A stretch of 64,000 bases of DNA from Acidobacteriota bacterium (GCA_003577145.1 QEUP01000002.1:140215-204214), one strand, 5' to 3'. Shown: positions 11,401-19,910, counted from the first letter of the stretch. A program made the numbers and translations. The notes: generated from the letters alone by a model not told the origin.

Positions 11401-13229
11401 CCACCAAGACCGACAACGCTCAACCCAGCACCTACTGCTATGACAACGCCGACCGGCTCACCGCAACCAGCGACCCCCAGTTCGACAGCTTCGAATACGA
11501 CAGCCACGGCAACACCACCACCATCACCGCCAACCCCGTCGGCTACGACGAGCTCGTCCTGGGCGAGGACCCGACAGGCTACTGGCGGCTCAACGAGGCC
11601 TCCGTCAACGACCCCGCCGCTGATCACAGCGGCAACAACAACGACGGCGCCTACCACACCAGCGTCACCGTGGGCGTCGACGGGGCGATCGAAGACGACG
11701 CCGCCGCGGACTTCAACGGCTCGACCTCAGAGGTCGTCCTGCCGCCCCTCGACGTGGTCGAAGGCGGCGACTTCACCGTCGAAGCCTGGGTCAAGACAAC
11801 CGAGAACCGCACCTGGCGGTATGTGTTCAGCGAAGGAAACACCGCCGGCATCTGGGCCCAATGGGGTCTCATGCTCAACAACGGCTACCCCCGGCTGTAT
11901 CTGCGCCAAGACAACGCCGTCGAAAAGATCGTCCAAGGGCCCGCCACCGTCAACGACAACGAATGGCACCACCTCGCCGCCACCCGGCAAGGCAACACCT
12001 TCACCCTCTACGTCGACGGAGATGCGGCCGGCACCCTCACCCACGCCCTGGGGGCACTCACCGTCGACACCACCCGCATCGGCGACCTGCGAGGCTGGGG
12101 TTGGCCCAACAGCCACCTCGACGGCACCATCGACGAAGTAGCCGTCTACGACCACGCCCTCGATCCGACCGAGATCGCCGAACACCACGACAACACCAGC
12201 GGCGGCCCTGGCCAGGACCAGACCATGACCTACGACATCACCAACCGCCACACCAGCACCACCGCCGGCACGACAACCGTCACCTACGTCCGTGACGCCA
12301 CCGGCCGCATCGTCGAGCGCCAAGTAGACGGTGTGATCGAAGCCCGCTACAGCTACGCCGGTGGAGGCGACTCAGCGTCGATCACCCTCGACGACCAAAA
12401 CACCGTCATCGAAACAACGCACGCACTACCCGGCGGCGCCCTCCTCACCCGACGAGACAACGAAGAGATCTGGTCCTACCCCAACACCCACGCAGACGTC
12501 GCGGCGGCCGCTGACGCCGCCGGCGTCAAACAAGGCGCCACCATCGACTACGACCCCGACGGCAACACCGACATCCCAGTCGATAACGCTCCCGGTTCCT
12601 TCGACTACACCTGGCTCGGCGAGTATCAGCGGCCACTCGAACACCAGGACGGCCTGATCAACACCATCGAGATGGGCGCACGACAGTACGTGCCTGCCCT
12701 GGGCCGATTCATCGAGGTCGATCCGATCGAGGGAGGTAGTGCCAACGACTACGACTACGTCAGCGGGGATCCGCTCAACATGAGTGATCTTGGCGGGCTG
12801 CAGTCATCAGGCTCCGCTGACGGCGTCGGTCCACACCAGGTATGGTATTGCAGGTTTTCTTGGAAGAAGTGTCTCACGTCCTTCAACTCTCTGAGGAGTA
12901 GGGCCGAGGGCGCGTTGAACATACTGAAGAACAAACTCAGATGGTCGAAAGGCCAGCGGAATGCCTTCCGGCATGTAGCCTGGATGGCTATGATCGCCAG
13001 CCGCTACGGAGCCAGCTGGGCGTATGGCCTCGGTGTTGCACATGAGCGAGATTCTGCTGGTGGTGGAAATAGCCACGATTCAAAGGTTGACAGACATAAC
13101 AATTTATGGGGAAGCATCTTCGGCGAAGCATGGGGTGCCAGCGGTTATAGCGATCTGGAGATGGTGAAGTTAATAGCAAAGATGGTCACGATTCGTTATC
13201 CCCTATTTGATTACACGGGAGATGGCTAA
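5403..13229 (+). CDS. Secreted RHS/YD-repeat polymorphic-toxin-like protein with PA14, LamG and a C-terminal tip domain
   Basis: I start this 2608-residue protein at ATG 5403, preceded by GGGGAGGG at good spacing; this exposes a signal peptide ([19 protein letters not shown], cleavage near VRAAA, residues 1-35). The frame remains open upstream to 5106 but that part overlaps the TetR gene. Approximate order: N-terminal beta-rich region; DNRLRE-like domain (390-570); Fn3-like segment (575-680); PA14-like domain (730-865, begins [12 protein letters not shown]); YD repeats; a second PA14-like segment (1242-1370); more YD repeats; LamG-like domain 1 (1570-1790); YD repeats; LamG-like domain 2 (2046-2265); the RHS core signature [10 protein letters not shown]...[11 protein letters not shown] (2424-2464). 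The last 142 residues are a distinct tip with [14 protein letters not shown] and DRHNNLWG, resembling the DUF6973-type domain. The layout is like WapA-type contact-dependent toxins: a secreted shell carrying a variable C-terminal effector. A membrane protein follows immediately and may be its immunity protein. Confidence 0.85.
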   Translation: MGRVWGVRRAGLVLLLVMGLVGSVLAVVPVVRAAAEPVAEPGLGSEPVPPVFGESSLAGESGADGLRAPESAGVVDRSLPVDSEADFSGPPPTLGQTREAWLGLRELPEQGDEPGSGFVEGESVRLHERTTASVEVYANPDGTETLFASPEVMRFRDGSGGWVDYDLGLVDSGDGALVAEASDAGVRLPTDPAVEGMVVVDSGAGRFVWSLPDVVEVAGGEAPGSGPVVVLPPETEGGVANRAGIDGAGDVDGVVALTKGGFEQSVVVGSAGGPSSYRLVVQVPAGVRAESVQSSPGVSSYVRFVDGSGAEVGVFGWGVAYETASGGLGPAARGAVRTSLVAQQGERVVVEVAVDGEWFNDAARQFPVTIDPGWARNTRPNCEPGPCGYDTWVDSSIPTWTGGWGYPALAAGNDGSGVSRAFMTFLPLPEGAPSGNFFVTEAELAVLNVTPGSCSAKEIEVAGLVEDFGAATSWNDQPHVHPSVVEDTEMVGCPQDPEGTVQSWDVTGYTRNWFEGTQALIAAGLGYAGSEFGLRLSAGNEADTATARVFRSGNTGEPSGAPLLVATYETRPDAPAHVSPADGARLLEVPTLVVEEVADPDEDEVDYWFRVWSTPGEYENGLVLNSGWVEDPSWTPPADALEEGVFYTWRAYSSDGETIPMWSLATRSFMVDAHPAFAPTDGAGPFGVDLATGNLTAGWSGPQFPTVQSGLGVGGSYDAGSALPETGLTGSYFNDTNGNDVFDDAVVIRRADPAVSFIWTIAGGPYPELDMGEWLGRWEGFIEVPATGDYDFGAVFYGKARISIDGEPVLERWGSVAYEDAAVYDANPLSLSAGTRYAVTVEFAAPAPTDGFIELWAKGAVSEQRVDSSWLSPKQYEAHEALSEGWTLDAASYWGFTHAVVGNDSVTVKDAFGASLVFDRSEDGTGWEPAEEWNTATLADDATAEGQLALQADGWTYVFDEDGKLVSASSPVTEGDSAPTHAYSTVTVGGIDYQRLTGITDAVSGRAITLSYEDGSAGCPSPPPGFDAAPPAGMLCEVSYWDNTATALFYVEGRLGRVTNPGAEVTDFTYGTNGLLAGVRESLAADAVAAGVRADDSTTFWQVGYDGEGRADSITGPEPSPGAARPVTSYSYGAAYTDVHVAGLAEPAGFTRRVSYHPELGRQVTDTGADGLSATTEYDALDRPWAITDGAGLKTTTIYDDTGQVTDTYGPAPAAWFDANGYPTGHEADTPHHTTGYDEFDTLHATWWDNTEMQGTPVSTDIGVGTAGGEIDFTWGSHPDTVFISGNSYSGRLTGQINLDVAGTYTIELARNAKAMAWVDGTLIGEDWQSTTSTLSADVEVEEPGWKQIVIAFAHPGSGNAALDLRWRKPGAGSTVTVPGTSLRPMFGIATTQSGPDGDTTATGYEDPETGVATSTSADPSGEDLTQTFGYEPAGAGYRRPLWRTLPADNVGAGGGSATQITYAYYGDSETVDNPCTPEADPANQAGAPKLSTGADPDGPGGEEAISHESVYDAAGRVVAQRTNSDEWICTTYDSRGRPVTVDYPAWGGEPARSVITNTAAGPIGGGSPGYYDLVIEDEPLAYWRLNETSTNDPAADHSGNDNDGTYSGTVQLEQPGAIEDDDAAAFDGGQTDSTVATPDLALIEGGDFTVEAWVNTTENRTWRYVFSEAHSASLYTEWGLMLNSGKPRLYVRENAGSQHILEGPTAVNDNEWHHLAATRDGNTFTLYVDGDEVDTDTFTPAAMDVNDGRIASKRGWPWASAHLAGTVDEVAVYDHALSAADIAEHHANTSAGGGGGSPTGDPLVTTVTDPAGTITTTTDLLGRVTAYQDVWGQTTTYTYDQAGQLVASDGPAGQRSVTYDPGGRIDTVTLDGELVADAAYDAEAKLISVDYPDGTGNAGNGTSLAQVSYDQLKRLTGLSWNQADDTLLTSDTVTRSVAGRVTDQSIDGTDPNPAGPNFAYDGAGRLVAAHTPGHTLTYSFDQTGGCGPLTTAGANTNRTTKTDNAQPSTYCYDNADRLTATSDPQFDSFEYDSHGNTTTITANPVGYDELVLGEDPTGYWRLNEASVNDPAADHSGNNNDGAYHTSVTVGVDGAIEDDAAADFNGSTSEVVLPPLDVVEGGDFTVEAWVKTTENRTWRYVFSEGNTAGIWAQWGLMLNNGYPRLYLRQDNAVEKIVQGPATVNDNEWHHLAATRQGNTFTLYVDGDAAGTLTHALGALTVDTTRIGDLRGWGWPNSHLDGTIDEVAVYDHALDPTEIAEHHDNTSGGPGQDQTMTYDITNRHTSTTAGTTTVTYVRDATGRIVERQVDGVIEARYSYAGGGDSASITLDDQNTVIETTHALPGGALLTRRDNEEIWSYPNTHADVAAAADAAGVKQGATIDYDPDGNTDIPVDNAPGSFDYTWLGEYQRPLEHQDGLINTIEMGARQYVPALGRFIEVDPIEGGSANDYDYVSGDPLNMSDLGGLQSSGSADGVGPHQVWYCRFSWKKCLTSFNSLRSRAEGALNILKNKLRWSKGQRNAFRHVAWMAMIASRYGASWAYGLGVAHERDSAGGGNSHDSKVDRHNNLWGSIFGEAWGASGYSDLEMVKLIAKMVTIRYPLFDYTGDG
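10114..12201 (+). repeat. Duplicated LamG-like modules inside the RHS gene
   Basis: Two copies, about 10114-10775 and 11545-12198, lie roughly 1.43 kb apart in the same frame. Both read [64 protein letters not shown] and AEHH. Long stretches are nearly identical at the DNA level, including third codon positions, which points to recent duplication or gene conversion. Confidence 0.85.
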
Positions 13230-13526
13230 TTGCACGCTCGGTTTCTGGACAAGCTGTGGGTCCGGATCTGTCTTCTACCCCTCTTGTATCCGCTAATCCT
13301 AGTGTCATTATTGGGCCTCGCTTTGAGCTGGCCATCAGACTGTGGAGGAGTTCATTGTGACCCGAGTTCAGAATTCGCTGGCTCAGCACCTGATGCGGTG
13401 CTCTTTGTGGCTGCATTGATATCAACCGCCAGCGCAGGCGTCGTTTTCGTGTTTGGTAAGCTCACGTATGCGTACATAGCCTTATCTGTATCCTTGCTAT
13501 TACTTGCTATTGCCTATTTCACTTGA
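13230..13526 (+). CDS. Candidate immunity protein, small multi-pass membrane protein
   Basis: The 98-residue ORF is in the same frame as the RHS gene and opens with TTG directly after the RHS TAA. The end of the RHS gene supplies GGGAG about eight bases upstream as a ribosome binding site, so translation is probably by reinitiation. It has three hydrophobic segments: LLPLLYPLILVSLLGLALSW (about 15-34), AVLFVAALISTASAGVVFVF (about 56-75) and IALSVSLLLLAIAYF (about 82-97). A short loop with two Cys (DCGGVHCDPSSEF) lies between the first two. It uses TTA and ATA codons, rare elsewhere in the window. Position and composition fit an immunity gene; no family was recognised. Confidence 0.6.
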   Translation: MHARFLDKLWVRICLLPLLYPLILVSLLGLALSWPSDCGGVHCDPSSEFAGSAPDAVLFVAALISTASAGVVFVFGKLTYAYIALSVSLLLLAIAYFT

Positions 13527-13538
13527 GCTAAGATTAGC

Positions 13539-14953
13539 GGCTCTCCTGACCCGGATGTGGGTGGGTTGAGAGCGGTGTAGCTCTGGTGGCGGGGCTGGCA
13601 GGTGGTGTCGGGAGGGTCCGCGTGACGCGCACGGGCTGAGACCAAGGTTCGAGGTGATGAACCGAGAACCTGGGAGGTCCCGCGCCCATGCGCGTCACGA
13701 CTGCATTCAAGCGTCTTCTCCGCCTCGAGGGGGTGAACGTCACCGACGTGACCATCACCCCGGTGCTGATCGTCGTCACCGTGGCGTTGCGCCGTCGCCG
13801 GTTGGTGTGCCCGCACTGTCCGTTCAAGACATCGGCCCGGTATGACACGCGGCCGGCGCCGTCGTGGTGGCGCCATCTCGACATCGGCACGTTCCGCGTC
13901 GAGGTCCGAGCGTCGCTTCGACGCCTGCGATGCCCGACGCACGGCGTGGTGACCGAGATGGTGCCGTTCGCTCGGCCGGGAGCGAACCTGACCCGGGACT
14001 TCGATGATCTCCTGGCGTGGTTGGCCACGAGGATGGACAAGTCCTCGATCGCCCGACTGTGTCGGGTGGCGTGGCGCACCGTCGGCACGGCTTGTGAGCG
14101 CGTCGTCGCTGATGAACTGGACCCGCGACGCCTCGACGGGCTGTTCCGCATCGGTGTCGATGAGATCTCTTGGCGCAAGCACCACAGTTACCTGACTCTG
14201 GTCGTCGATCACGACCACGGCGTCGTCGTTTGGGGCGCCCAGGGCAAGGACTCCGCGACGCTCGACAAGTTCTTCGACGAGCTCGGAACCGAGCGATCCG
14301 CCCTGATCGAGGCCGTTTCGATGGACCTCGGGCCGGCGTATTTGAAGTCGGTCAGAACCGAAGGGCACGCCCCGCAGGCCATCGTGTGCGCCGATGTCTT
14401 CCATCTCGTCAAGCTCGTTGGTGACGCGCTCGATGAGGTCCGACGCGAGCTGTGGCAGACGCTGCGCCGACTCCCCGATGACCGGTGGGCGAAGGACTTC
14501 AAGGGCTCGAGGTGGGCGCTGTTGAAGAACCCCGAGGACCTCACCGACCGCCAAGCCGAACAACTCGCCAAGATCAAGCGCAACAAGGGCGGCATCTGGC
14601 GGGCATACGAGATGAAGGAACAGTTCCGCGCCATCTTCGCCGGCGATGTCACCCGCGACGAAGCCGCCGTCCTGCTCGACGCGTGGTGCGCCCGAGCGCA
14701 ACGATGTCGCCTCCCGTCCTTCGTCAAGGCCGCTCGCACGATGCGCGAGCGGCGTGACCTGATCCTCAACGCCATCGAGCACGGGATCAGCAACGGCCGC
14801 GTCGAAGACTCAACAACCTCATCAAGAGGGTGAAGCGAGTCGCGTTCGGGTTCCGACGCTTCGCCCACTACCGGACCCGAGCCCTGCTCTACGCCGGCAA
14901 GCCCAACTGGGACCTACTCGCCACCGTCACACCCCGCTGAAACGCGAAGCGCC
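13539..14953 (+). mobile_element. ISL3-family insertion sequence, frameshifted
   Basis: The left end begins GGCTCTCCTGACCCGG at 13539, and the right end is AACGCGAAGCGCC (14941-14953), whose reverse complement GGCGCTTCGCGTT is a partial match and resembles ISL3 terminal repeats. The 8-bp flanks (AGATTAGC and GGTGATGT) do not match, so no target duplication survives. The element landed 12 bp after the candidate immunity gene and carries a frameshifted transposase. Confidence 0.65.
13688..14940 (+). pseudogene. ISL3-family transposase with one-base frameshift near the 3' end
   Basis: The intact part gives an N-terminal zinc-ribbon-like region (LVCPHCPFK plus a later RCPTHG), then the DDE catalytic core with GVDEISWRKHHSY (first Asp) and VSMDLGPAYLKSV (second Asp). 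In the annotated frame translation runs GRVEDSTTSSRG and stops at 14833. One inserted G after GTCGAA near 14805 would restore GRVEGLNNLIKRVKRVAFGF and continue to TGA at 14938-14940, the normal ISL3 ending. The catalytic Glu is the last residue before the break. Either the copy is dead, or a sequencing error or programmed frameshift is involved. Confidence 0.8.
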
Positions 14954-15198
14954 GGTGATGTTGTCCCGCTTGACGCGTGTCGTCTTCACGAACACGCTCG
15001 ACATCCTTGCATAGAACCGACAGACAACCGCGGACCTGTTGCCCCTACCTCACGGCCCTCAACTCACCCCGGCGATCGCGTTCGTGCTGGTCACAGCGTC
15101 GCCAAGTCGCTCCGGAGCCCTCGAACAGCCCTCGACCCGCCAAATTCGGGCGCGAGGGGGGTGTTGTCACTACATGGGCTCGTTGACGCCGATGGGGC

Positions 15199-15726
15199 TC
15201 AGCTGAGGGTGGCTTTGGCCCAGCTGGTGGTGTCGACGCCGAGGGCGGCGAGGATCTGGGCTTGGAGGGGGCTGCGGCGGGTGATGACTTGGACGGTCCG
15301 CTCGCCGGCGTGGATGGTGATGGCATGGACCCTGCCGAGTTCGCGCAGCGCCCGGACCGGGGTGAGGTGCTGGTCGACCAGGTCCGGGTCGCGCAGGCCG
15401 GCGCGTCGTAGGTCCGCGGCGATGAGCGCTTCGATGACCGCTGCGTAGACGCAGACGGCGACGTGGCCGCGGACGCGTGTCTCGGTGAAGTGGCGCACGG
15501 GCCGCAGCCGCAGGAAGTCCTTGAGGACACGGAAGCGATGCTCGACTTGGAGCAGGTGGCGGTAGTGGCGCAGCACCTGGGGTGCCGTGGCCTGGTCGGG
15601 GCCGAGGCTGGTCCCCAGCACGTAGCGGCCCGCCAGCAGCGCCTCGTAGGCGAAGCGTTCCTCCCGGTAGTGGTACAGGAACCGACCCCGGCCGATCTCG
15701 AGCTCGAGGAGCCGCCCGACGCCTGA
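15199..15726 (-). pseudogene. IS1634/IS4-type transposase, C-terminal fragment
   Basis: The frame is open from a stop at 15727-15729 to TGA at 15199 and reads FLYHYREERFAYEALLAGR, then VEHRFRVLKDFLRLRP and HFTETRVRGHVAVCVYAAV, which are typical of the YREK-type C-terminal half of IS1634/IS4 transposases. The catalytic N-terminal two thirds are missing. The sequence to about 15130 downstream probably holds the element's right end, but I could not fix its terminal repeat. Confidence 0.75.
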
Positions 15727-15810
15727 TCAGTCATCGGTCTCGTTCACCGAGAGAACGCGAAAGCCATCCAATCCCAGCAAGGCTTCTGCCAGCCCTGTAC
15801 CGTCGCACAT
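15727..15810 (-). pseudogene. ISL3-family transposase, N-terminal stub
   Basis: From ATG 15810 the frame reads MCDGTGLAEALLGLDGFRVL, a typical ISL3 transposase N-terminus, but stops after 27 residues where it abuts the IS1634-type fragment. The upstream leader (15811-15925) and terminal repeat are intact. Confidence 0.6.
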
Positions 15811-15925
15811 CGTCAGAGGTCTCCTCGTCGTAGCTGCCTTCAGACAGCCGCAACGATGGCGGGACCTCTGACCCGCGTGGTGGGCCTGCCCTATGAGGCG
15901 ATCCCTACCTTCAACGCGAAGAGCC
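15727..15925 (-). mobile_element. Left-end remnant of a second ISL3-family element
   Basis: Read on the minus strand, the remnant starts GGCTCTTCGCGTT (15913-15925), close to the reverse complement of the right end of the neighbouring ISL3 copy (one mismatch). A leader with an inverted AGGTC / GACCT arrangement leads to the 27-residue transposase stub. The rest of the element was replaced by the IS1634-type fragment. The stretch 15926-16109 beyond it shows no recognisable gene. Confidence 0.6.
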
Positions 15926-16109
15926 CATAATTTCGGTAACGCTATACGTTCGTTCCTGGTGTGGACGCAGGTCGATCGGGCCGCACAAGAGCATGACGGG
16001 GGCGAGGGCGGCCTGGGCGGAGTGGAACCCGATGGCGCGATGGACTGACAGGTCAGGCGCACTTGATTGTGAGATCAGATCTGGTGGCATCGCTTGTAGT
16101 CGCTTGGAA

Positions 16110-17447
16110 TCAGTGGCCACCGGGGCGGAGCCAGGACGAGACCTGCTTCGGCGGGCGGGTGCCGACCGTCTGGGGACCGCGCAGGCGTGTCCAGATCACG
16201 CCGGGGAGCAGCCGGAGGAACGACAGCAGGGTCCTGAGGCGCAGGGTGAGCATGGCCGGACCCGGGCGTTGGCGCGCCAGCAGGGGCGACACGACGTCTT
16301 GGCGGGCGTAGGAGCCCGTGGTCACAAGGAACTCCCACACGGCTTCGAGGACGGTGGTGACGGCGGCGTTGCGGGCGAGCATGAGCAGTCGGTTGCGGTC
16401 GTTGTGGAACCAGAAGCGGGCGGATCCCTCAACGTTGGTGGCGGTGTGGACGTGGTTGAGCACCGATGCAGGGACCGTCCGGTAGCGCCAACCCCGCCGG
16501 CGTCCACGCCACGACAGGTCGAGGTCCTCGTAGTAGATGAAGAACTGCGGGTCGAACAGCCCGCAGTCGTCGAGATAGGAGCGGCGCAGCAGCACCCCGC
16601 CGCCGCTCCACCCGGCCACCTCCGCCGGCTGGTCGTGGCTGCCGTCGTCGCGTTCGCGGAAGGCCCGGTCGGTCCCGCGCCCGAGCTGATCGATCTCCAC
16701 GCCGAGGTTGTTGATGACCCGGTAGGGCTCGGCGCCGGCCGGTACGGTCGCCACCTTGCCGTCCACCCGGTGGATGACCCTCGATCCGCCGCAGCGCAGC
16801 TCCACGATGGCCGCCTCCCCTTCGAGGACGACCTCGACCGACTCGGGAGCGGTGACATCGGGAGGCAGGGGGACTCGGATGGCTGCGTCACTGCCGGCGT
16901 GCCGTTCGATGCGACCGATGCTGAAGCGGTCGCGACCCCAGTCGAAGCCGTAGCGGTACTGGACCTTCGAGCTGACGTCGCGTCCGTCCACGCTCACCTG
17001 ACGTAACTCCACACCGCGGGCTGTGTCCGGTCTTCGACGAACGTGCACCTCGACGTCCACGAACGACGGCGCGAAGAGGATCTTGGGGCAGGCCGCGCCG
17101 AGCTGGGGATCTGCCTGCAGGACCTCGACGAGCGGCGCGAGCCATCCCGGGTCGACCGTCGCGTCGTTGTTCACGAGCGCCAAGAAGTCGTAGGCCCCGG
17201 GGCTGCGTGCACCCTGGTTGCACGCCTCGGCGAAGCCCACGTTCTCGGTGTTGCGGATGATCGTGACACGGGGGAAGTCCCGTGCGAGCTTCTCAGCAGA
17301 GCCGTCGGTCGATGCGTTGTCGACCACCAGCAACTCCAGCGAATCGGCCGGCCAGTCCGTCGCCAGGAGGCTTTGCAGGCAGTCGTGGGTGAGCTGCCCC
17401 CCGTTCCAGTTGACGACGACCACCCGGACGGCGGGAGCGGCGATCAT
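16110..17447 (-). CDS. GT2-family glycosyltransferase with an inserted domain
   Basis: The 445-residue protein opens with the GT-A fold: VRVVVVNWNGGQLTHDCLQS, then VVDNASTDGS (about 42-51), NVGFAEACNQGA and the DxD-like ALVNNDATVDPGW (about 90-102). The acceptor-side motif SGGGVLLRR...FFIYYEDLDLSWR does not come until about residue 290. About 150 residues in between are unlike a normal GT2 core and read as an inserted beta-rich domain. A C-terminal tail holds a weakly hydrophobic stretch. It probably transfers a sugar, perhaps rhamnose by analogy, to a surface polymer. It is followed by the IS graveyard and is oriented like the 1-4334 glycan block. Confidence 0.82.
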   Translation of the reverse strand: MIAAPAVRVVVVNWNGGQLTHDCLQSLLATDWPADSLELLVVDNASTDGSAEKLARDFPRVTIIRNTENVGFAEACNQGARSPGAYDFLALVNNDATVDPGWLAPLVEVLQADPQLGAACPKILFAPSFVDVEVHVRRRPDTARGVELRQVSVDGRDVSSKVQYRYGFDWGRDRFSIGRIERHAGSDAAIRVPLPPDVTAPESVEVVLEGEAAIVELRCGGSRVIHRVDGKVATVPAGAEPYRVINNLGVEIDQLGRGTDRAFRERDDGSHDQPAEVAGWSGGGVLLRRSYLDDCGLFDPQFFIYYEDLDLSWRGRRRGWRYRTVPASVLNHVHTATNVEGSARFWFHNDRNRLLMLARNAAVTTVLEAVWEFLVTTGSYARQDVVSPLLARQRPGPAMLTLRLRTLLSFLRLLPGVIWTRLRGPQTVGTRPPKQVSSWLRPGGH

Positions 17448-17457
17448 CCGGTGCCGC

Positions 17458-18186
17458 TCATCCGACGTTGTCGTGGGCCCGTTGGACGAGGTCGACCAGC
17501 TCGGCCCTCTCGCCGTCGTCGAGGGCCGCCAACGCCGGGCTGATGAGAGCGGTCGTCCGCCGCTCGGCTCTCTCCCAGGCGTCTCGCACCGGTGCTGGGT
17601 CGGGGAACGGCTCCCCCCACCCGAACAGCTGGGCGTTCGGGATGCCCCCCTTCACCAGCACGGCCTCCAGGGGAGCTATCCCCTCGGCCGCCACGGCGAT
17701 GGCATGGAGCCCGAACCGCAGCTCGCGCAGCAGGTTCACGTAGTGAAGCCCGCCGGCCTTGTCGTCCTCAGGCGTGGGAACCGAGCGCCAGGCTGCGAAC
17801 AAGGGGACGGCGGTCACGGGTGCGGCCGCCACGACTGTGGCGAGCAACTCGGCCATGCGACCGGCGTCGACATCGTCGGGGAGGTGCGCTCTGCCCCACG
17901 CGTGGCCGCACCCGACGAAGTGCTCGGCGGCGGCGTGGGGGTCCATGACCCGACGGCCCGCATCCCATTGGGTGCGCACCACCTCGGGGTTGAACATGGC
18001 GAGGACGGCGGTGATGACGTCGGCGTCGACGTCGCCCATCACACCGCCGCGACCGGCGAAGTAGAAGTCGAACCCGGCGAACCCGAGCTCGGCGCCCTTC
18101 GCGTAGGTGGCTGCGTCGAGCATGAACAGGCCGCCCAGGGTGCCGATGGGCGCGGCGAGGGCCTCAGCCGCTTCTGCTGGTGTCAC
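17458..18186 (-). CDS. SCO6745-family protein
   Basis: The 242-residue product matches what I recall of the SCO6745 family: FYFAGRGGVMGDVDADV early, then AMFNPEVVRTQWDAG and AAPVTAVPLFAAWRSVPTPE, with alpha-helical content throughout. Biochemical function is unknown; it has no signal peptide. It is the third gene of the DUF35-Ltp-SCO6745 operon, 26 bp after the thiolase stop, so a role in CoA-thioester or steroid metabolism is a context-based inference. Confidence 0.7.
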   Translation of the reverse strand: MTPAEAAEALAAPIGTLGGLFMLDAATYAKGAELGFAGFDFYFAGRGGVMGDVDADVITAVLAMFNPEVVRTQWDAGRRVMDPHAAAEHFVGCGHAWGRAHLPDDVDAGRMAELLATVVAAAPVTAVPLFAAWRSVPTPEDDKAGGLHYVNLLRELRFGLHAIAVAAEGIAPLEAVLVKGGIPNAQLFGWGEPFPDPAPVRDAWERAERRTTALISPALAALDDGERAELVDLVQRAHDNVG

Positions 18187-18211
18187 GACGACTCCTTGGT
18201 AGCTGGATGGA

Positions 18212-19414
18212 TCAGCGCTGGACTATCACCGAAGAGCCGTGACCGAAAAGCCCCTGATTGACCGTCAGGCCAACGGCGGCACCCTCGACCTGTCGAGGCC
18301 CTGCCTGGCCCCGGAGCTGCCAGACGAGCTCGCACACCTGGGCGATGGCCTGGGCGGGGACGGCCTCGCCGAAGGCGCCCAGGCCGCCGCTCGGGTTCAC
18401 CGGTATCCGTCCGCCCAGGGTGGTGTCTCCGTCCCGGAGCAGCCTCTCGGCTTCGCCCTGCTTGCAGAGGCCGATGTTCTCGTACCAGTCGAGCTCCAAC
18501 GCCGACGAGAGGTCGTAGACCTCGGCGAGGTCGAGGTCATCGGGGCCGACCCCGGCTTGCTCGTAGGCCGCCGCGGCGATCGAGTCTCGGAAGGTCGTGC
18601 CGGGGCCGGCCACCCCGGCAGCGCTGTCGGTGGCGAAGTTGGGCATCTCGATGACCGTGTTGGGGAACTCGGGGGTGACGGTCGAGACGCCGGTGATGCG
18701 AATGGGGTCACTCACCCCGTGGCGCCTGGCGAAGTCGAGGCTCGACACGACGAGGGCGCCGCCGCCGTCGCTGGTGGCGCAGATCTCGAGGAGCCGCAGC
18801 GGGTCGGCGACGACGGGGGAGGCGAGCACCTCCTCGAGGGTGAACTCCTTCTGGTAGCGCGCGTAGGGGTTGAGCGCCCCGGCCCGCGAGTTCTTCACCT
18901 TGACCCGGGCGAAGTCCTCCTCGGTCGCGCCGAACTCGTCCATCCTTCGCCGCGCGTAGAGCCCGAAGTAGGTCGGGTTGGTCGCACCCAGCAGCCGGAA
19001 CCGCAGCCAGTCCGGATCGGCCTGCCGCTCGCCCTTGGTTGGAGCCAGGAATCCCTTGGGTGTGGTGTCGGCGCCGACGACGAGCGCCACGTCGCAGAAG
19101 CCGGCCAGGATCTGTGCCCGCGCCGACTGGATCGCCTGTGCCCCCGAGGCGCAGGCGGCGTAGGAGCTCGAGATGGGGATACCGGTCCAACCCATCGCCT
19201 GGGCGAAGGTGGCTCCGGCGACATACCCCGGATAGCCGTTGCGTACGGTGTCGGCACCCGCCACGAACTGGATGTCACGCCACTCGAGGCGGGCGTCGTC
19301 GAGCGCGTCGCTGATGGCCTTGACCCCGTACTCGACGAACCAGCGACCCCATTTGCCCCAAGGGTGCATGCCGACGCCTATGACGGCGATCTCCTTGTCG
19401 CTGCGCCCGCTCAT
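18212..19414 (-). CDS. Ltp-type thiolase-like protein (putative steroid/acyl-CoA aldolase subunit)
   Basis: Start ATG 19414 (MSGRSDKEIAVIGVGMHPWG) overlaps the DUF35 stop by 4 bases; the frame is open further upstream but those residues overlap DUF35. The 400-residue protein has the thiolase fold of the lipid-transfer-protein group: ISSSYAACASGAQAIQSAR carries the nucleophilic-Cys region, EVYDLSSALELDWYENIG the middle motif, and VNPSGGLGAFGEAVPAQA replaces the classical GHPxGxxG His motif. In M. tuberculosis, Ltp proteins pair with DUF35 partners; Ltp2 is a retro-aldolase in steroid side-chain removal, and Ltp3/Ltp4 lie beside Rv3521. Gene order here suggests the same complex type, but the substrate is unknown. 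Confidence 0.82.
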   Translation of the reverse strand: MSGRSDKEIAVIGVGMHPWGKWGRWFVEYGVKAISDALDDARLEWRDIQFVAGADTVRNGYPGYVAGATFAQAMGWTGIPISSSYAACASGAQAIQSARAQILAGFCDVALVVGADTTPKGFLAPTKGERQADPDWLRFRLLGATNPTYFGLYARRRMDEFGATEEDFARVKVKNSRAGALNPYARYQKEFTLEEVLASPVVADPLRLLEICATSDGGGALVVSSLDFARRHGVSDPIRITGVSTVTPEFPNTVIEMPNFATDSAAGVAGPGTTFRDSIAAAAYEQAGVGPDDLDLAEVYDLSSALELDWYENIGLCKQGEAERLLRDGDTTLGGRIPVNPSGGLGAFGEAVPAQAIAQVCELVWQLRGQAGPRQVEGAAVGLTVNQGLFGHGSSVIVQR

Positions 19415-19884
19415 CGGGGATCGCCCCGCACCTGGTCGGTCAACGCATGGTCGCCCGACGGCCTCCATTTCCACACTACGTAAGCGTTGTCGTCGTCCTC
19501 GTAGAGGGTGTCGAGCACCAGCTCCATCTCCATGCCGACCTCCAGGTCCTCCACGCCGATCCCCGCCACCACCTGGCCGAGGACGACCATCTGCTCTTCG
19601 GCCAGCTCGACCGCCGCGATGCAGAACGGTTCGAAGGGCTCGGTGGTCGTCACGAAGGGCTCGGGAGGTTGGTAGGCCGCGTTGGTGTAGGACCACAGCG
19701 TTCCCGTGCGGGAGAGCCGGACCTCCTCCAACGTCGATCCGGCGAAGCCCGGGACCCGGGACTGGGCGTTCTCGGGCGGGAAGAAGTAGGTGCCGCTCTC
19801 AGAACAGCGGGTTCCCAGCAGCGCCGGCCGGCCCTCGTCCATGCTGAACCAGCCCTCGATCGCAGGCACCCGTTGCTTGGCCAC
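19411..19884 (-). CDS. DUF35 / OB-fold partner protein with degenerate zinc ribbon
   Basis: The 157-residue protein starts at GTG 19884 with GGAGGG just upstream. The usual N-terminal rubredoxin-like zinc ribbon (C-x2-C-G...F-P-P...C-x2-C) is reduced to TRCSESGTYFFPPENAQSR, keeping GTYFFPP but only one Cys. The C-terminal OB-fold follows, with LWSYTNAAYQPPEPFV and AAVELAEEQMVVLGQV. DUF35 proteins bind acyl-CoA and act as partners of Ltp-type thiolases, and this one is coupled to such a gene by a 4-base overlap. It probably forms a hetero-oligomer without bound zinc. A CTGACG...CGTCAG palindrome lies 27 bp upstream. Confidence 0.85.
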   Translation of the reverse strand: MAKQRVPAIEGWFSMDEGRPALLGTRCSESGTYFFPPENAQSRVPGFAGSTLEEVRLSRTGTLWSYTNAAYQPPEPFVTTTEPFEPFCIAAVELAEEQMVVLGQVVAGIGVEDLEVGMEMELVLDTLYEDDDNAYVVWKWRPSGDHALTDQVRGDPR

Positions 19885-19910
19885 GCTTCCCTCCGGTCAG
19901 CCGAAAGAAT

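Noticed and set aside
18239..19483. 414-codon plus-strand frame antisense to the Ltp gene
   Set aside because: The composition is Gly/Arg/Val-rich and it has no motif; the Ltp frame is well supported.
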